Source: Methyloversatilis sp. XJ19-49
GTDB taxonomy: Bacteria > Pseudomonadota > Gammaproteobacteria > Burkholderiales > Rhodocyclaceae
DNA length: 64,000 nt
Direction: 5' to 3'
Assembly: GCF_024580145.1 (NCBI RefSeq)
Contig: NZ_JANINI010000002.1
Location: 248,001-312,000, forward strand
The notes under the pieces were generated by a model that made no database searches, was not told the DNA's origin, and worked only from the letters and a program-made list of their open reading frames with translations. Both the position numbers and the translations under genes were made by a program. This document shows, one piece after another, positions 34,310 to 45,654 of this stretch. The number at the start of each line of letters is the position of its first letter. The stretch's first letter is position 1.

Positions 34310-34687
34310 TCAGTGAGCGCCGCGCGGAAGCGTGGCGTGGGGCGTGGCGCGCAGCGACTTCCAGGCGTGGAAGCTGTCCCAGGCGGACTGCAGCGCGAGC
34401 CAGAAGGCGGCGTCGGTGCCGAACAGCAGGGCGCAGCGGATGGCGGTGTCGGGCGTGAAGGCGCGCTGGCCGTGCACGATCTCGTGCAGGCGGCGGCGCG
34501 ACATGCCGAGCGCGCGCGCGGCTTCGCTCTGCGACAGCCCGAGCGGCTCGAGATAGTTGCGCGAAAGAAATCGTCCCGGATGCCACGGCGCACGCACCGG
34601 AATGCCGGCGGGTACGCGTTGCGGCGGTGGCAGTCCGGGGCGCAGGCGATGCACCGCGAGCCGGCTCTCGGACGAGGCGGCCGACAT
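34310..34687 (-). CDS. orphan HigA-type helix-turn-helix protein within the hydrogenase operon
   Basis: 125 residues. The C-terminal two-thirds are a HigA/VapI-type XRE domain: LEPLGLSQSEAARALGMSRR, LHEIVHGQRAFTPDTAIR, LFGTDAAFWLALQSAWD. HigA antitoxins normally bind and repress a HigB RNase encoded next to them; here the neighbours are hoxZ (4 nt before) and hoxM, and no toxin ORF is present. It may be a transcriptional regulator recruited into the operon. Its N-terminal ~40 residues are Pro/Arg-rich and of unclear origin, so the start is uncertain. Confidence 0.8.
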   Translation of the reverse strand: MSAASSESRLAVHRLRPGLPPPQRVPAGIPVRAPWHPGRFLSRNYLEPLGLSQSEAARALGMSRRRLHEIVHGQRAFTPDTAIRCALLFGTDAAFWLALQSAWDSFHAWKSLRATPHATLPRGAH

Positions 34688-34691
34688 GTCG

Positions 34692-35420
34692 TCAGTCCTT
34701 GAACGTGCGGTGGCCGGAAATCATCGTGCTCACCACGCTGGAGCGACCCATGATGTCTTCGCGGATCGCCGCGTAGATATGGACGATGATGAACACGACC
34801 AGCGCCCACATGCCGAGGTGGTGCCAGGTATGCACGTCCTGCGACTGGCCGAACAGCGGGATCACCCAGCCGAACATGCGTTCCTGCCACGACCCCATCT
34901 GCGCGCCTTCACCGTACAGCGCAAAGCCGGTCACGATCATGAACACGGTGAGCACCAGATAGCCGAAGAACATCGCGAAGCGCGCCAGCGGGTTGTGCCC
35001 GACGTAGCGCCCGGGACGCGGGCTGATGAAGGCGTACCACTTCAGCATGCCCAGCACCTCGACCCAGTAGGCCCTGGTGAAGAGCGGCACCCAGTACAGT
35101 TCGCGCGCATGGTGATTGCCGACAATGGCCCAGTAGGTGCGGCCGAGCAGACCGACCGCCAGGATGTAGCCGGCGGCGAAGTGGGCGAAGCGGATGTAGC
35201 CCATCAGGTAGTTGGCGCTGGCTTCGCCCGGCTGCGTCGGCAGCGGCGAGCCGATGAAGTAGCCGGTCAGCGCGAGCACCGTGATCGCCAGCGCGTTGAT
35301 CCAGTGCCACACGCGCACCGGCGCTTCATACACGTAGACCGACTTGATCGAGCGGCCGTGGGCGACCGCCCCCTCGTCGATGCCGGTGGCGTGGGACAGC
35401 TTTTCAGTAGTGGCGGACAT
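34692..35420 (-). CDS. hoxZ: cytochrome b subunit of the membrane-bound hydrogenase
   Basis: 242 residues, Ni/Fe-hydrogenase cytochrome b (HyaC/HupC) family, four transmembrane helices. Heme-ligand His candidates are in RVWHWINALAI, FAHFAAGYI, and WHHLGMWALVVFIIVHIYAA. It anchors HoxKG to the periplasmic face and passes electrons to ubiquinone. Lies after hupE and before the higA-like gene. Confidence 0.94.
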   Translation of the reverse strand: MSATTEKLSHATGIDEGAVAHGRSIKSVYVYEAPVRVWHWINALAITVLALTGYFIGSPLPTQPGEASANYLMGYIRFAHFAAGYILAVGLLGRTYWAIVGNHHARELYWVPLFTRAYWVEVLGMLKWYAFISPRPGRYVGHNPLARFAMFFGYLVLTVFMIVTGFALYGEGAQMGSWQERMFGWVIPLFGQSQDVHTWHHLGMWALVVFIIVHIYAAIREDIMGRSSVVSTMISGHRTFKD

Positions 35421-35445
35421 CTGTCGTCTCCCGCGGTTGGATGCT

Positions 35446-36069
35446 TCAGATGCGCGACGCGAACATGAACAGGCCGGCAACGCCGAGTCCGGCCGCCTGC
35501 ACGCGCCACACCCAGCCGGGCACGCGCGCCAGCGCAGCGCCGGTGCCCAGACCGATGGCGTGCAGCAGCGCCGAGCCGAGCATGAAGCCGGCGGCGTAGG
35601 TCGCGAACGACGTACCCGCCGCCCACTCGGCGCCGTGCGCCACGCCGTGCACCACACCGGCTGCGGCGACCAGCGCGAAGCCGGCGGCCGCCGGCAACTG
35701 GCGGCGTGCCTGCAGCAGCACGCCGAACAGTGCGACGCTGAGCGCGACACCGGCTTCGATGTACGCACCCGCGACACCCGCGCCGGTTTGCACGCCGACG
35801 TAGGCTCCAGCCAGCAGCGCAAGCAGGAAGAACGCCGGGCCGGACAGGCGTTGCGCAGCCGGCAGCACGGCGGCCGACCAGATGCCGACGGCGATCATCG
35901 CCAGCAGGTGATCGACGCCGGCGAAGGGATGCGCCAGACCGGCGGCCAGACCCTGTGCGTCGTGACCTTCATGCGCATGGGCGAGGCCGGCCGCCAGCGT
36001 CAGGGCAGCCGCGACGCAGACGCGGCGGACCGTGGAACAGGCCGGAAAAAAGGATGGGGACGTATTCAT
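35446..36069 (-). CDS. hupE: HupE/UreJ family nickel (or metal) permease
   Basis: 207 residues: signal peptide (VAAALTLAAGLAHA) followed directly by the HupE motif HEGHDAQGLAAGLAHPFAGVDH, then five or six transmembrane helices, one with VVHGVAHGAEW. HupE imports nickel for hydrogenase. Placing it between the large subunit and the cytochrome b gene is a variant of the usual hup order. Confidence 0.9.
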   Translation of the reverse strand: MNTSPSFFPACSTVRRVCVAAALTLAAGLAHAHEGHDAQGLAAGLAHPFAGVDHLLAMIAVGIWSAAVLPAAQRLSGPAFFLLALLAGAYVGVQTGAGVAGAYIEAGVALSVALFGVLLQARRQLPAAAGFALVAAAGVVHGVAHGAEWAAGTSFATYAAGFMLGSALLHAIGLGTGAALARVPGWVWRVQAAGLGVAGLFMFASRI

Positions 36070-36105
36070 TGATTCCTCCTGATGTCTAGTTGTCGTGGGC
36101 GCCGT

Positions 36106-37962
36106 TCAGCGCACCTTCACCGTGGTCAGTTCGCGGCCGTCCTCGCTCATCACGTGCGTCGAACAGGCGAGGCAGGGATCGAAGGAATGCAATGTGCGCA
36201 GGATTTCGACCGGCTGTTCCGGATTGGCCATCGGCGTGTTCATCAGGCTGGCTTCGAAGGCGCCGATCTGCCCCTTGGTGTCGCGCGGGCTGCCGTTCCA
36301 GGTGGTCGGCACGACGCACTGGTAGTTCTCGATGCGACCATCCTTGATGCGGATCCAGTGGCCCAGCATGCCGCGCGGCGCGGCGACGGTGCCGACGCCC
36401 TTGGCTTCCTTCGGCCAGGTCTTCGGGTCCCACTTCTCGACGTTGGCGGTGCTGGTGTCGCCGGCCTTGATGTTGCCGATCAGCTGCTTGTAGTCGTCCA
36501 TCATCATTTCGGCTGCGTACTGGCTTTCCAGCGCGCGCGCCAGCGTTCGGCCGATGGTGGTGGGCAGCAGCTGCTTGGCGCTGTACTGCGTTTCAGGCAG
36601 GCCGAGCGCCTTCGGGATGCCGCTGTTGATCGCCGCGGCCGAGCTTTCGACCTGTTCCTTCACGCGCTGGCACCACGTGTTGCCCTTGAGCGCGTGCGCA
36701 TAGCCAAGGATGTAGCGCGACAGCGGGCCGACCTCGACCGCGTGGCCGCGCCAGCGCGGCGACTTGATCCACGAGTACTTGGCGCTTTCGTCGATTTCCT
36801 CGATGTTCGTGCGCGTGCCCTTCGTGTTGGCACCGAGCTCGTAATTCGGCTCGGTGACGCCGTCCCACGGGTGCAGGCCCTTGGATTCGTCGGCGTACTT
36901 GTACCAGCTATGATTGACGAATTCCTGCACCTGCTCGGGGTCGCGCGGATCGATTTCGTGAATGTCGTCCCAGTTGCCGTCGAGGATGACGCCGCCCGGC
37001 AACTGGTGCGTGCTGTGGTCGTACGGCACCTTCTCGTAGGTGCCGTAATCGGCCACGTTGGTCGCCGACAGGCCGCCGCCGTACAGCCAGCCGGCGTTCT
37101 TGTAGATCGTGCCGATGGCCAGAACGTCCGGGATGTAGACGTTGTTGTTGAACTCGATCATTTCCTTGATGCGCGCCTCGACGAAGTTCAGCCGCTCCAT
37201 GTTGATCGGCGCGCCGGCCGCGCCATCGCCGTCGATGTTGATCGCGCACGGCACGCCGCCGACCAGATAGTTCGGGTGCGGGTTCTTGCCGCCGAAGATG
37301 GTGTGCACCTTGACCCATTCCTTCTGCAGGTCGAGCGCTTCGAGGTAGTGGGTGACCGCCATCAGGTTGGCTTCCGGCGGCAGCACATAGGCCTTGCTGC
37401 CCCAGTAGCCATTCATGAAGGGGCCGAGCTGGCCGCTTTCGACGAACTTCTTCAACCGGTTCTGGATGTCGCGGAAATAGCCGGGCGAGGACATCGGATG
37501 CGACGGCGACACCAGATGCTGCAGTTCGCTGGTCTGCTTCGGGTCGGCCTTCAGCGCCGACACCACGTCCACCCAGTCGAGCGCGTGCAGGTGATAGAAG
37601 TGCACCGCGTGGTCATGCACCTGCAGCGTCTTCGCCATCATTTCGCGGATCAGGTGCGCGTTCAGCGGAATCCGGATGCCCAGCGCATCCTCCACCGCAC
37701 GCACCGAGGTGAGCGCGTGACAGCCGGTACAGACGCCGCAGATGCGTTCGACGAAGGCCCAGGCGTCGCGCGGATCGCGCCCCTTGAGAATCACCTCCAG
37801 ACCGCGCCACATGGTGCCGGTCGACACCGCATTGCGGATGATGTTGTTCTCGTCCACATTCACTTCGCAGCGCATGTGGCCTTCGATGCGCGTGACCGGG
37901 TCGACGACGATGCGCCGGCCCGAGTTGTCCATGTTGAAACCCTGCGTTTCGTAAGCACCCAT
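36106..37962 (-). CDS. hoxG: membrane-bound [NiFe]-hydrogenase large subunit
   Basis: 618 residues, group 1d. Active-site motifs are L1 [15 protein letters not shown] near residue 73 and L2 [16 protein letters not shown] at the C-terminus; the protease cuts after that His. It oxidises H2 in the periplasm as a heterodimer co-exported with HoxK. Located 50 nt after hoxK. Length and the C-terminal extension [15 protein letters not shown] are close to Ralstonia HoxG. Confidence 0.96.
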   Translation of the reverse strand: MGAYETQGFNMDNSGRRIVVDPVTRIEGHMRCEVNVDENNIIRNAVSTGTMWRGLEVILKGRDPRDAWAFVERICGVCTGCHALTSVRAVEDALGIRIPLNAHLIREMMAKTLQVHDHAVHFYHLHALDWVDVVSALKADPKQTSELQHLVSPSHPMSSPGYFRDIQNRLKKFVESGQLGPFMNGYWGSKAYVLPPEANLMAVTHYLEALDLQKEWVKVHTIFGGKNPHPNYLVGGVPCAINIDGDGAAGAPINMERLNFVEARIKEMIEFNNNVYIPDVLAIGTIYKNAGWLYGGGLSATNVADYGTYEKVPYDHSTHQLPGGVILDGNWDDIHEIDPRDPEQVQEFVNHSWYKYADESKGLHPWDGVTEPNYELGANTKGTRTNIEEIDESAKYSWIKSPRWRGHAVEVGPLSRYILGYAHALKGNTWCQRVKEQVESSAAAINSGIPKALGLPETQYSAKQLLPTTIGRTLARALESQYAAEMMMDDYKQLIGNIKAGDTSTANVEKWDPKTWPKEAKGVGTVAAPRGMLGHWIRIKDGRIENYQCVVPTTWNGSPRDTKGQIGAFEASLMNTPMANPEQPVEILRTLHSFDPCLACSTHVMSEDGRELTTVKVR

Positions 37963-38012
37963 CTTCGTATCCTTTGCTGGAACCAGTCCTGCCCGCGCGG
38001 GCAGGTCCGTGA

Positions 38013-39098
38013 TCAGTGGTCAGCCGTGCTGGCGGGGGTATCGTTCTTGTGCGAGGCGCGCTTGATCGCCGATACCGCGGCGTGCGCCACCGCAGCCGCA
38101 CCGACCACGCCGGCGGCGGTCGCGCCGACCTGGTCGGCGTTCGCCTCGATGCCGAACTGGTGGATGTCGGTCAGCCGGTCGTAGAACGAACCCTTGTCCC
38201 AGAAGCCGTCTTCCGAACAGCCGATGCAGCCGTGGCCGGCCTTGATCGGGAAGCTGGTGCCCTCGTTCCACTGCACGGTGGAACAGGCGTTGTAGGTGGT
38301 CGGGCCCTTGCAGCCGACCTTGTAGAGGCAGTAGCCCTTGCGCGCGGATTCGTCGTCCCACGCCTCGACGAACTGGCCGGCGTCGAAGTGCGGGCGGCGG
38401 TAGCACTTGTCGTGGATGCGCTGGCTGTAGAACATCTTCGGCCGGCCCTGGCGGTCCAGTTCGGGAATGCGGTCGAAGGTGAGCATGTAGGTGATCACGC
38501 CGGTCATCACCTCGGCGATCGGCGGGCAGCCCGGCACCTTGATGATGGGCTTGTCGAAGATGACCTTGTGCACCGGCGTGGCCTGGGTCGGGTTCGGCTT
38601 GGCCGCCTGCACGCAGCCCCAGCTGGCGCAGCTGCCCCAGCTGATGATGGCCTTGGCGTCCTTGGCCACGTGCTTCAACTGGTCGATGAAGGGCTTGCCG
38701 CCGATGATGCAGCTCATGCCATCCTGGTTCAGCGGCGGGTTGCCCTCGACCGCCAGGATGTAGTTGCCCTTGTACTTGGTCATGATCTCTTCGAGGATCG
38801 CCTCGGCCTGGTGCCCTGCGGCGGCCATCAGCGTGTCGTCGTAGTCGAGCGAAATCATCGACAGCACCACGTCCTTCGCCAGCGGATGCGCCGAGCGGAT
38901 GAAGGATTCGGAACAGCAGGTGCATTCCAGCCCGTGCAGCCACAGCACCGGCGTGCGCGGCTTGGTTTCCATCGCTTGCGCGATCTGCGGCACGAAAGCC
39001 GGGCCGAGCCCGAGCGACGTGGCCGTCAATGAGCAGTACTTGAGAAAGCTGCGGCGCGAAATGCCCTGCCGGCGCATCACCTCGTAGAAGGTTTCCAT
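38013..39098 (-). CDS. hoxK: membrane-bound [NiFe]-hydrogenase small subunit, O2-tolerant type
   Basis: 361 residues. Tat signal with the twin-arginine motif RRSFLK (residues 15-20) and cleavage near AQAME. The proximal cluster motif ECTCCSES and the later GSCASWGC both carry the supernumerary cysteines that form a six-Cys [4Fe-3S] cluster, the mark of O2-tolerant enzymes. Medial and distal cluster cysteines follow in [17 protein letters not shown] and [17 protein letters not shown]-terminal transmembrane helix ([18 protein letters not shown]) links it to the cytochrome. Confidence 0.96.
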   Translation of the reverse strand: METFYEVMRRQGISRRSFLKYCSLTATSLGLGPAFVPQIAQAMETKPRTPVLWLHGLECTCCSESFIRSAHPLAKDVVLSMISLDYDDTLMAAAGHQAEAILEEIMTKYKGNYILAVEGNPPLNQDGMSCIIGGKPFIDQLKHVAKDAKAIISWGSCASWGCVQAAKPNPTQATPVHKVIFDKPIIKVPGCPPIAEVMTGVITYMLTFDRIPELDRQGRPKMFYSQRIHDKCYRRPHFDAGQFVEAWDDESARKGYCLYKVGCKGPTTYNACSTVQWNEGTSFPIKAGHGCIGCSEDGFWDKGSFYDRLTDIHQFGIEANADQVGATAAGVVGAAAVAHAAVSAIKRASHKNDTPASTADH

Positions 39099-39143
39099 CC
39101 TGGTGTCTCCCCTGTGCGTCTTGTTGTCATGCCACGCCCCGAT

Positions 39144-39158
39144 CGAACCTCTGGTTCG
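39144..39158 (-). other. hairpin in the hoxK leader
   Basis: CGAACC-TCT-GGTTCG, a 6-bp stem with a 3-nt loop, lies about 46 nt upstream of the hoxK ATG and inside its transcribed leader if the sigma54-like promoter is used. It could stabilise the mRNA 5' end. Confidence 0.35.
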
Positions 39159-39178
39159 CGCCGGTGGTGGGGATGACT

Positions 39179-39195
39179 AACAAGATGCGGGCCAG
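39179..39195 (-). promoter_or_regulatory. candidate sigma54 promoter of hoxKG
   Basis: The minus strand reads CTGGCCCGCATCTTGTT, close to the -24/-12 consensus TGGCACG-N4-TTGCW: the -24 GG is intact, spacing is correct, and the -12 element is TTGT rather than TTGC. It is about 80 nt upstream of the hoxK ATG. The nearby HoxA protein carries the sigma54-contacting GAFTGA loop, which makes such a promoter expected. Confidence 0.45.
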
Positions 39196-39201
39196 CCGGA
39201 A

Positions 39202-39221
39202 ATTTTGCGCTGCAGCAAAAT
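39202..39221. promoter_or_regulatory. palindromic operator candidate upstream of hoxK
   Basis: ATTTTGC-GCTGCA-GCAAAAT, perfect 7-bp arms with a 6-bp spacer, 7 bp upstream of the sigma54-like promoter and AT-rich against a GC-rich background. It could be a site for a regulator of hoxK; classical HoxA/HupR sites are TTG-N5-CAA and usually lie farther upstream, so its binder is unknown. Confidence 0.4.
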
Positions 39222-39388
39222 AGGTATTCAGATCAAGACCTTGTTCCGTATCGGAAAAGGTATTCGAGCGGACAGGCGAGGCGGCTGGCGTCGTCAGGCG
39301 GGGGTGGAAGATGGATTTGCGCTTTCCACCCGGGGGCGGAAAGTACGCTTGCAGTGCGCACGGGCACGCCGGCGCGCGCCCGGCCGGG

Positions 39389-40318
39389 TCAGGCCGGCGC
39401 GCGCAGCAGCTGGTCCTGCACGTGCTTCTGGCCGTGTTCGATCAGGAACTGTTCGAAGGCGGCGGCCACCGGGGCGAGCGTGCGTGCGGCCAGATGAATG
39501 ACGAACCACTCGCGCTCGATCGGATTGCGTTCGACCGGCAGCAGCGCCAGTTCGCCCGATGCCAGCTCGTGCCGGCAGATGTGCTGCGACATGAAGGCGA
39601 GGCCGAATCCGGCGGCGCACATCTGCTTGATCGCCTCGTTGCTCGACAGCTCGGAGCCGACGCGCAGATTCAGCTCGGCGTCGCGGAACAGCTTTTCCAG
39701 CGTCGTACGCGTACCCGAACCGCGTTCGCGCACCAGCAGGTCTTCCTGCGCCAGGTCCCGCAACAGCAGCGGGCCGCGCGACATCAGGGGATGTGACGGC
39801 GCGGCGATGAAGGCCATCGTGTGGCGCGCAAACGGCGTGGCCTGGGTTTTCAGCTCCTTGGGCGCACGGCCCATAATGACCAGATCGACCTCGTGGCTCG
39901 ACAGCAGGCGCACGATTTCGTCGCGGTTGCCCACCTTGAGCTTCACTTCGACATTCGGATTGTCGCGCGCGAACACGACCAGCATGCGCGGCACCAGATA
40001 TTCGGCGGTGGTCACCACGCCGATGCGCAGCCGGCGCGACACGACGCCGCGGTGCGCGGCCATTTCGTCGCCCACCTCGCGCCACAGTTCGAGGATGCGT
40101 CCGGCGTAGTCGGCCATCACCTCACCGGCCGTCGTCAGCCGGATGCCGCGTCCTTCGCGTTCGATCAGCGGCGTGCCGGCCGACTCCTCAAGCAGCTTGA
40201 GCTGGATCGACACCGCCGGCTGCGTCAGATTGATTTCACTGGCCGCACGCGACACGCTGCCCAGTCGGGCGACTGCGTGCAGTGCGGAAAGCTGGCGAAG
40301 CGTGGCGTTCTTGAGCAT
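39389..40318 (-). CDS. cbbR: LysR-type Calvin-cycle regulator CbbR
   Basis: 309 residues. N-terminal winged helix (LRQLSALHAVARLGSVSRAA, LTQPAVSIQLKLLEE) and a periplasmic-binding-like effector domain (LRIGVVTTAEYLVPRMLVVF). Divergent from cbbL, the standard CbbR position, and it likely responds to metabolites such as RuBP or NADPH. The ATG at 40318 has GGGAG 7 nt upstream; the codon at 40324 is GTG with no room for a ribosome site. Confidence 0.93.
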   Translation of the reverse strand: MLKNATLRQLSALHAVARLGSVSRAASEINLTQPAVSIQLKLLEESAGTPLIEREGRGIRLTTAGEVMADYAGRILELWREVGDEMAAHRGVVSRRLRIGVVTTAEYLVPRMLVVFARDNPNVEVKLKVGNRDEIVRLLSSHEVDLVIMGRAPKELKTQATPFARHTMAFIAAPSHPLMSRGPLLLRDLAQEDLLVRERGSGTRTTLEKLFRDAELNLRVGSELSSNEAIKQMCAAGFGLAFMSQHICRHELASGELALLPVERNPIEREWFVIHLAARTLAPVAAAFEQFLIEHGQKHVQDQLLRAPA

Positions 40319-40503
40319 GTACACACTCCCGGACAGGGGATCACAGACACCCGACCTTCACAGGCAGCGCGACACCGACCGGCGGATACGTCGCGCTGCA
40401 GCACTTTGCCAGAAATCCATCAAATCAAGACCTCTTGCACAGCACGCCGGCCACCGCGCCGATGAACTGCTGCAATGCGACATTCTGCTGCACCTTCGGT
40501 TCA

Positions 40504-42108
<1,605 letters not shown>

Positions 42109-42185
42109 ATACGGCGTGAGCACGGCGTGAGTCGGGGACTGGCGACCGTCGGAGCGAACGCAATGGCTGTACGAGCGGCGATGGT

Positions 42186-42270
42186 CTGTGGGAGCGGCGG
42201 CCTCGCCGCGATAGGCACTTTGCACAGCGACCATCGCCGCACGATCGCGGCGAGGCCGCCGCTCCCACAG
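42186..42270. repeat. inverted REP pair between cbbL and cbbS
   Basis: Two 27-nt arms, 42186-42212 and 42244-42270, are perfect inverse complements (arm CTGTGGGAGCGGCGGCCTCG...) and flank a 31-nt loop. The same pair occurs at 49213-49298. In the cbbLS transcript it would form a very stable hairpin. The remaining 245-bp gap also has degenerate fragments of the same sequence (GCCGCCGC repeats) but no ORF. Confidence 0.85.
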
Positions 42271-42353
42271 GCCGCCGCTGTACCCACAGTTCGCCGCCGC
42301 TCTCGCAGGCCGCCGCCGCGGCCAGAGAACATCAACTGAACAAGGAGAACACC

Positions 42354-42773
42354 ATGCGCATCACCCAGGGCACCTTTTCCTACCTGCCGGACCTGACCGA
42401 TTCCCAGATCGCGGCGCAGATCGACTACTGCCTGGACCAGGGCTGGGCGGTCGGCATCGAGTACACCGATGACCCGCACCCGCGCAACACCTTCTGGGAA
42501 ATGTACGGCAACCCGATGTTCGACATCCGCGACGCGGCCGCCATCCTGCTCGAGGTGAACGCCTGCCGCGCCACCTTCCCGCAGTACTACATCCGGGTCA
42601 CCGCGTTCGACTCGACGCACGGCACCGAATCGGTCGTGCTGTCGTTCATCGTGAACCGGCCCGATGCGGAACCCGGCTTCCGCCTGATCCGCACCGAAGA
42701 ACCGGGTCGCACCGTGCGCTACAGCATCGAAAGCTATGCCGTGCAGGCGCGTCCGGAAGGCGCGCGTTACTGA
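42354..42773 (+). CDS. cbbS: RubisCO small subunit, red-type
   Basis: 139 residues: [40 protein letters not shown] and the C-terminal extension ([20 protein letters not shown]) that forms the beta-hairpin tail of red-type form I small subunits. Good ribosome site AAGGAGAACACC. Followed by cbbX. Confidence 0.96.
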   Translation: MRITQGTFSYLPDLTDSQIAAQIDYCLDQGWAVGIEYTDDPHPRNTFWEMYGNPMFDIRDAAAILLEVNACRATFPQYYIRVTAFDSTHGTESVVLSFIVNRPDAEPGFRLIRTEEPGRTVRYSIESYAVQARPEGARY

Positions 42774-42787
42774 AGGAGTTTTGCCTC

Positions 42788-43690
42788 ATGGACGCCGCCA
42801 CCGCCCCCCCGACCGGAATCGCATCGCCGCGCTCGATGTTCGCATCGTCCGGCGTGCAGGCCCTGCTCGACCAGCTCGATGACGAGCTGATCGGGCTTGC
42901 GCCGGTCAAGAGCCGCATCCGCGACATCGCCGCACTGCTGCTGATCGACCGGCTGCGCGCCGAGCAGGGCCTGCAGTCGAAGCCGCCGTCGCTGCACATG
43001 TGCTTCACCGGCAACCCCGGCACCGGCAAGACCACGGTCGCGCTGCGCATGGCCGAGGTGCTGAAGCAGCTCGGCTATGTGCGCAAGGGCCACATGGTGG
43101 CGGTGACGCGCGACGATCTGGTCGGCCAGTTCATCGGCCACACCGCGCCCAAGACGAAGGAAATCATCAAGAAGGCGATGGGCGGCGTGCTGTTCATCGA
43201 CGAGGCCTACTACCTGTACCGGCCGGAGAACGAACGCGACTACGGACAGGAAGCGATCGAAATCCTGCTGCAGGTGATGGAGAACCACCGCGACGACCTG
43301 GTGGTGATCCTGGCCGGCTACCGCGACCGCATGGACACCTTCTTTTCCAGCAACCCCGGCATGGCGTCGCGCATCGCGCACCACATCGACTTCCCGGACT
43401 ACGACCAGGACGAGTTGATGCGCATCGCCCAGCTGATGCTGCGCAACCTGAACTACCGCTTCGACGACACCGCCGAATCGGCGTTCGAACGCTACCTTGG
43501 CCTGCGCCGCCAGCAGCCGCACTTCGCCAATGCGCGTTCGGTGCGCAACGCGCTCGACCGCATCCGGCTGCGCCACGCCACCCGGCTGTTCGCCACCGAC
43601 ACGGCGCCGACGCGCGATGCGCTCTGCACGCTGTACGCCGAAGACGTGCTGGCCAGTCGCGTGTTTTCGATGAACCGACAAGACAGCTGA
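42788..43690 (+). CDS. cbbX: red-type RubisCO activase CbbX
   Basis: 300 residues, AAA+ protein. Walker [18 protein letters not shown], Walker [14 protein letters not shown], sensor region [18 protein letters not shown]. CbbX threads the RubisCO large-subunit C-terminus to eject inhibitory sugar phosphates and is activated by RuBP. Position cbbL-S-X matches red-type operons. It ends 1 nt before the phosphoglycolate phosphatase gene. Confidence 0.96.
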   Translation: MDAATAPPTGIASPRSMFASSGVQALLDQLDDELIGLAPVKSRIRDIAALLLIDRLRAEQGLQSKPPSLHMCFTGNPGTGKTTVALRMAEVLKQLGYVRKGHMVAVTRDDLVGQFIGHTAPKTKEIIKKAMGGVLFIDEAYYLYRPENERDYGQEAIEILLQVMENHRDDLVVILAGYRDRMDTFFSSNPGMASRIAHHIDFPDYDQDELMRIAQLMLRNLNYRFDDTAESAFERYLGLRRQQPHFANARSVRNALDRIRLRHATRLFATDTAPTRDALCTLYAEDVLASRVFSMNRQDS

Positions 43691-43691
43691 C

Positions 43692-44387
43692 ATGAACCCC
43701 GACACCCTGAACCACATCCGCGCGATCGCCTTCGACCTCGACGGCACGCTGGTCGACAGCGCACCCGACATCTGCGCCGCGCTCAATGCCGGCCTGGCCC
43801 AGGCCGGCCTGGCGAGCGCCGATCTCGACACCGCACGCGGCTGGATCGGCGGCGGCCCGGATCTGCTGATCCGCCGTGCGCTGGCGCATTTCGGCATCGC
43901 CGACCCCGACGGCGTACTGCAGACGCAGCTGCGCCAGTCCTTCGACGACGCCACGCTGGCCGCACCGCTCAAGTACGGCCATGTGTATGACGGCATCGCC
44001 GACATGGTCGAAGGGCTGTACGGCGTGTTTCCGCTCGCCGTGGTCACCAACAAGCCGACCCTGCTGGCGCGTGCCGTGCTCGGGGCGGCCGGCCTGCTGC
44101 CTTTCATGGCGTCGGTGCATGGCGGTGACCGGGCGGACGAACTCAAGCCGTCACCGGCGGCGCTGTTCGCCGCCGCGCAGCGGCTGCACGTTGCACCGCG
44201 CGAGCTGCTGATGGTGGGCGACAGTTCGGCCGACCTGCTGGCGGCGCGCGCCGCAGGCTGCCCGGTGGTGCTGGTCGGCTGGGGCTATGGCGCACATTCG
44301 CTTCCGGAAGGCATCGAGCCCTGGCATGTCGCATCGCCCGCGCAACTGCTGCAGGAAATGGTGTCGCGCTGCGCCGAACCGCGTTAG
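43692..44387 (+). CDS. cbbZ: phosphoglycolate phosphatase
   Basis: 231 residues, HAD superfamily: nucleophile Asp in AFDLDGTLVDS, motif II VVTNKP, motif III Lys in ADELKPSPAAL, and motif IV MVGDSSADLLAA. It dephosphorylates 2-phosphoglycolate formed by RubisCO oxygenation. The operon position after cbbX matches cbbZ. Confidence 0.92.
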   Translation: MNPDTLNHIRAIAFDLDGTLVDSAPDICAALNAGLAQAGLASADLDTARGWIGGGPDLLIRRALAHFGIADPDGVLQTQLRQSFDDATLAAPLKYGHVYDGIADMVEGLYGVFPLAVVTNKPTLLARAVLGAAGLLPFMASVHGGDRADELKPSPAALFAAAQRLHVAPRELLMVGDSSADLLAARAAGCPVVLVGWGYGAHSLPEGIEPWHVASPAQLLQEMVSRCAEPR

Positions 44388-44471
44388 CGCGACCGGGATG
44401 GAGAGGGAAGAGCAGGCAGCACCCCGGCCGGACCGCGCCCGCAGAGGCGCGGCCGGACAACCGGGCAAAAC

Positions 44472-44507
44472 AATGACCTGAGCAGTGACCTGTGCAGTGA
44501 CCTGAGG
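44472..44507 (+). repeat. three tandem 12-mers upstream of fbp
   Basis: Three copies of a 12-mer, aATGACCTGAGC / AGTGACCTGTGC / AGTGACCTGAGG, end 11 nt before the fbp ATG, inside the 131-bp gap between cbbZ and fbp. The repeat may arise by slippage or act in translation initiation of fbp; no other feature is visible in the gap. Confidence 0.5.
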
Positions 44508-44518
44508 GGGAGACCGAA

Positions 44519-45613
44519 ATGCCGACAGGCGGACGCAGCACGTTGATTCAGTTCCTGATCGAGGAGCGGCGCCGGCACCCGGGTGCCACCGGCGACCTGA
44601 ACGGCCTGATTGCCGACGTCGCGCTCGCCTGCAAGGCGATTTCGCGCAAGGTGGCGTTCGGCGGTCTGGCCGACGTGCTGGGTGACCACGACAAGAGCGG
44701 CTCGGGTCGCGCGATCAACATCCAGGGCGAAACGCAGAAGACGCTCGATGTGCTGAGCAACAACATCTTCCTGCGCGCCAACGAATGGGGCGGTCACGTC
44801 GCCGCCATGGCGTCCGAGGAGCTGGACGACATCCACCTGCTGCCGGGCCACTATCCGCGCGGCAAGTATCTGCTGGCATTCGACCCGCTCGATGGCTCGT
44901 CCAACATCGACGTCAATGTGTCGGTCGGCAGCATCTTTTCGATCACGCGCGCCGTGCGACCGGGCGAAGACGCGACCGGCGCCGACTTCCTGCAGCCGGG
45001 CACGCAGCAGGTCTGCGCCGGTTACGCCATCTACGGCCCGTCCACCATGCTCGTGCTGACGCTGGGCAACGGCACGCACGCCTTCACGCTCGACCCGGTG
45101 CTCGGCGAATGGGTGCTCAGCCACGCCAATCTGAAGGTGCCGCGCAGCACGCGCGAATTCGCCATCAATGCGTCGAACAGCCGCTTCTGGGAACCCGCGG
45201 TGCGCCGCTATGTCGATGAGTGCCTGGCCGGCAAGACCGGTCCGCGCGGCGAGGACTTCAACATGCGCTGGATCGCCTCGCTGGTGGCCGAAACGCATCG
45301 CATCCTGATGCGCGGCGGCGTGTTCATGTATCCGCGCGACACGAAGGACCCGTCGAAGCCGGGCCGGCTGCGCCTTCTGTACGAGGCGAATCCGGTGTCC
45401 TTCCTGATCGAGCAGGCGGGTGGCATGGCGAGCACCGGGCACAGCAGGCTGATGGAGGTGCAGCCGACGTCGCTGCACCAGCGCATTGCGTTCGTCTTCG
45501 GCTCGGCCGAAGAAGTGACCCGCATCGAGGCCTATCACCGCGAACCGCAACCGGACACCTATGAGTCGCCGCTGTTCGGGCGGCGCGGACTGTTCGCCGG
45601 TCAGAACGGCTGA
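44519..45613 (+). CDS. fbp: class I fructose-1,6-bisphosphatase
   Basis: 364 residues. Metal-binding blocks are present: [26 protein letters not shown] and [22 protein letters not shown] matches the C-terminal active-site region. It supplies F6P (and may act on sedoheptulose bisphosphate) in the Calvin cycle. Located between cbbZ and prk. Confidence 0.95.
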   Translation: MPTGGRSTLIQFLIEERRRHPGATGDLNGLIADVALACKAISRKVAFGGLADVLGDHDKSGSGRAINIQGETQKTLDVLSNNIFLRANEWGGHVAAMASEELDDIHLLPGHYPRGKYLLAFDPLDGSSNIDVNVSVGSIFSITRAVRPGEDATGADFLQPGTQQVCAGYAIYGPSTMLVLTLGNGTHAFTLDPVLGEWVLSHANLKVPRSTREFAINASNSRFWEPAVRRYVDECLAGKTGPRGEDFNMRWIASLVAETHRILMRGGVFMYPRDTKDPSKPGRLRLLYEANPVSFLIEQAGGMASTGHSRLMEVQPTSLHQRIAFVFGSAEEVTRIEAYHREPQPDTYESPLFGRRGLFAGQNG

Positions 45614-45654
45614 GCGGGACTGAAGGTAAAGAATCCAGTCATCACGAGGTTGCC

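Noticed and set aside
36082-38184. 700-residue plus-strand ORF opposite hoxG
   Set aside because: Antisense shadow with valine/arginine/histidine bias; hoxG on the minus strand has all catalytic motifs.
39144-39158. tRNA-like T-arm (GGTTCGA)
   Set aside because: Only a 6-bp hairpin with a 3-nt loop; no acceptor, D or anticodon arms around it.
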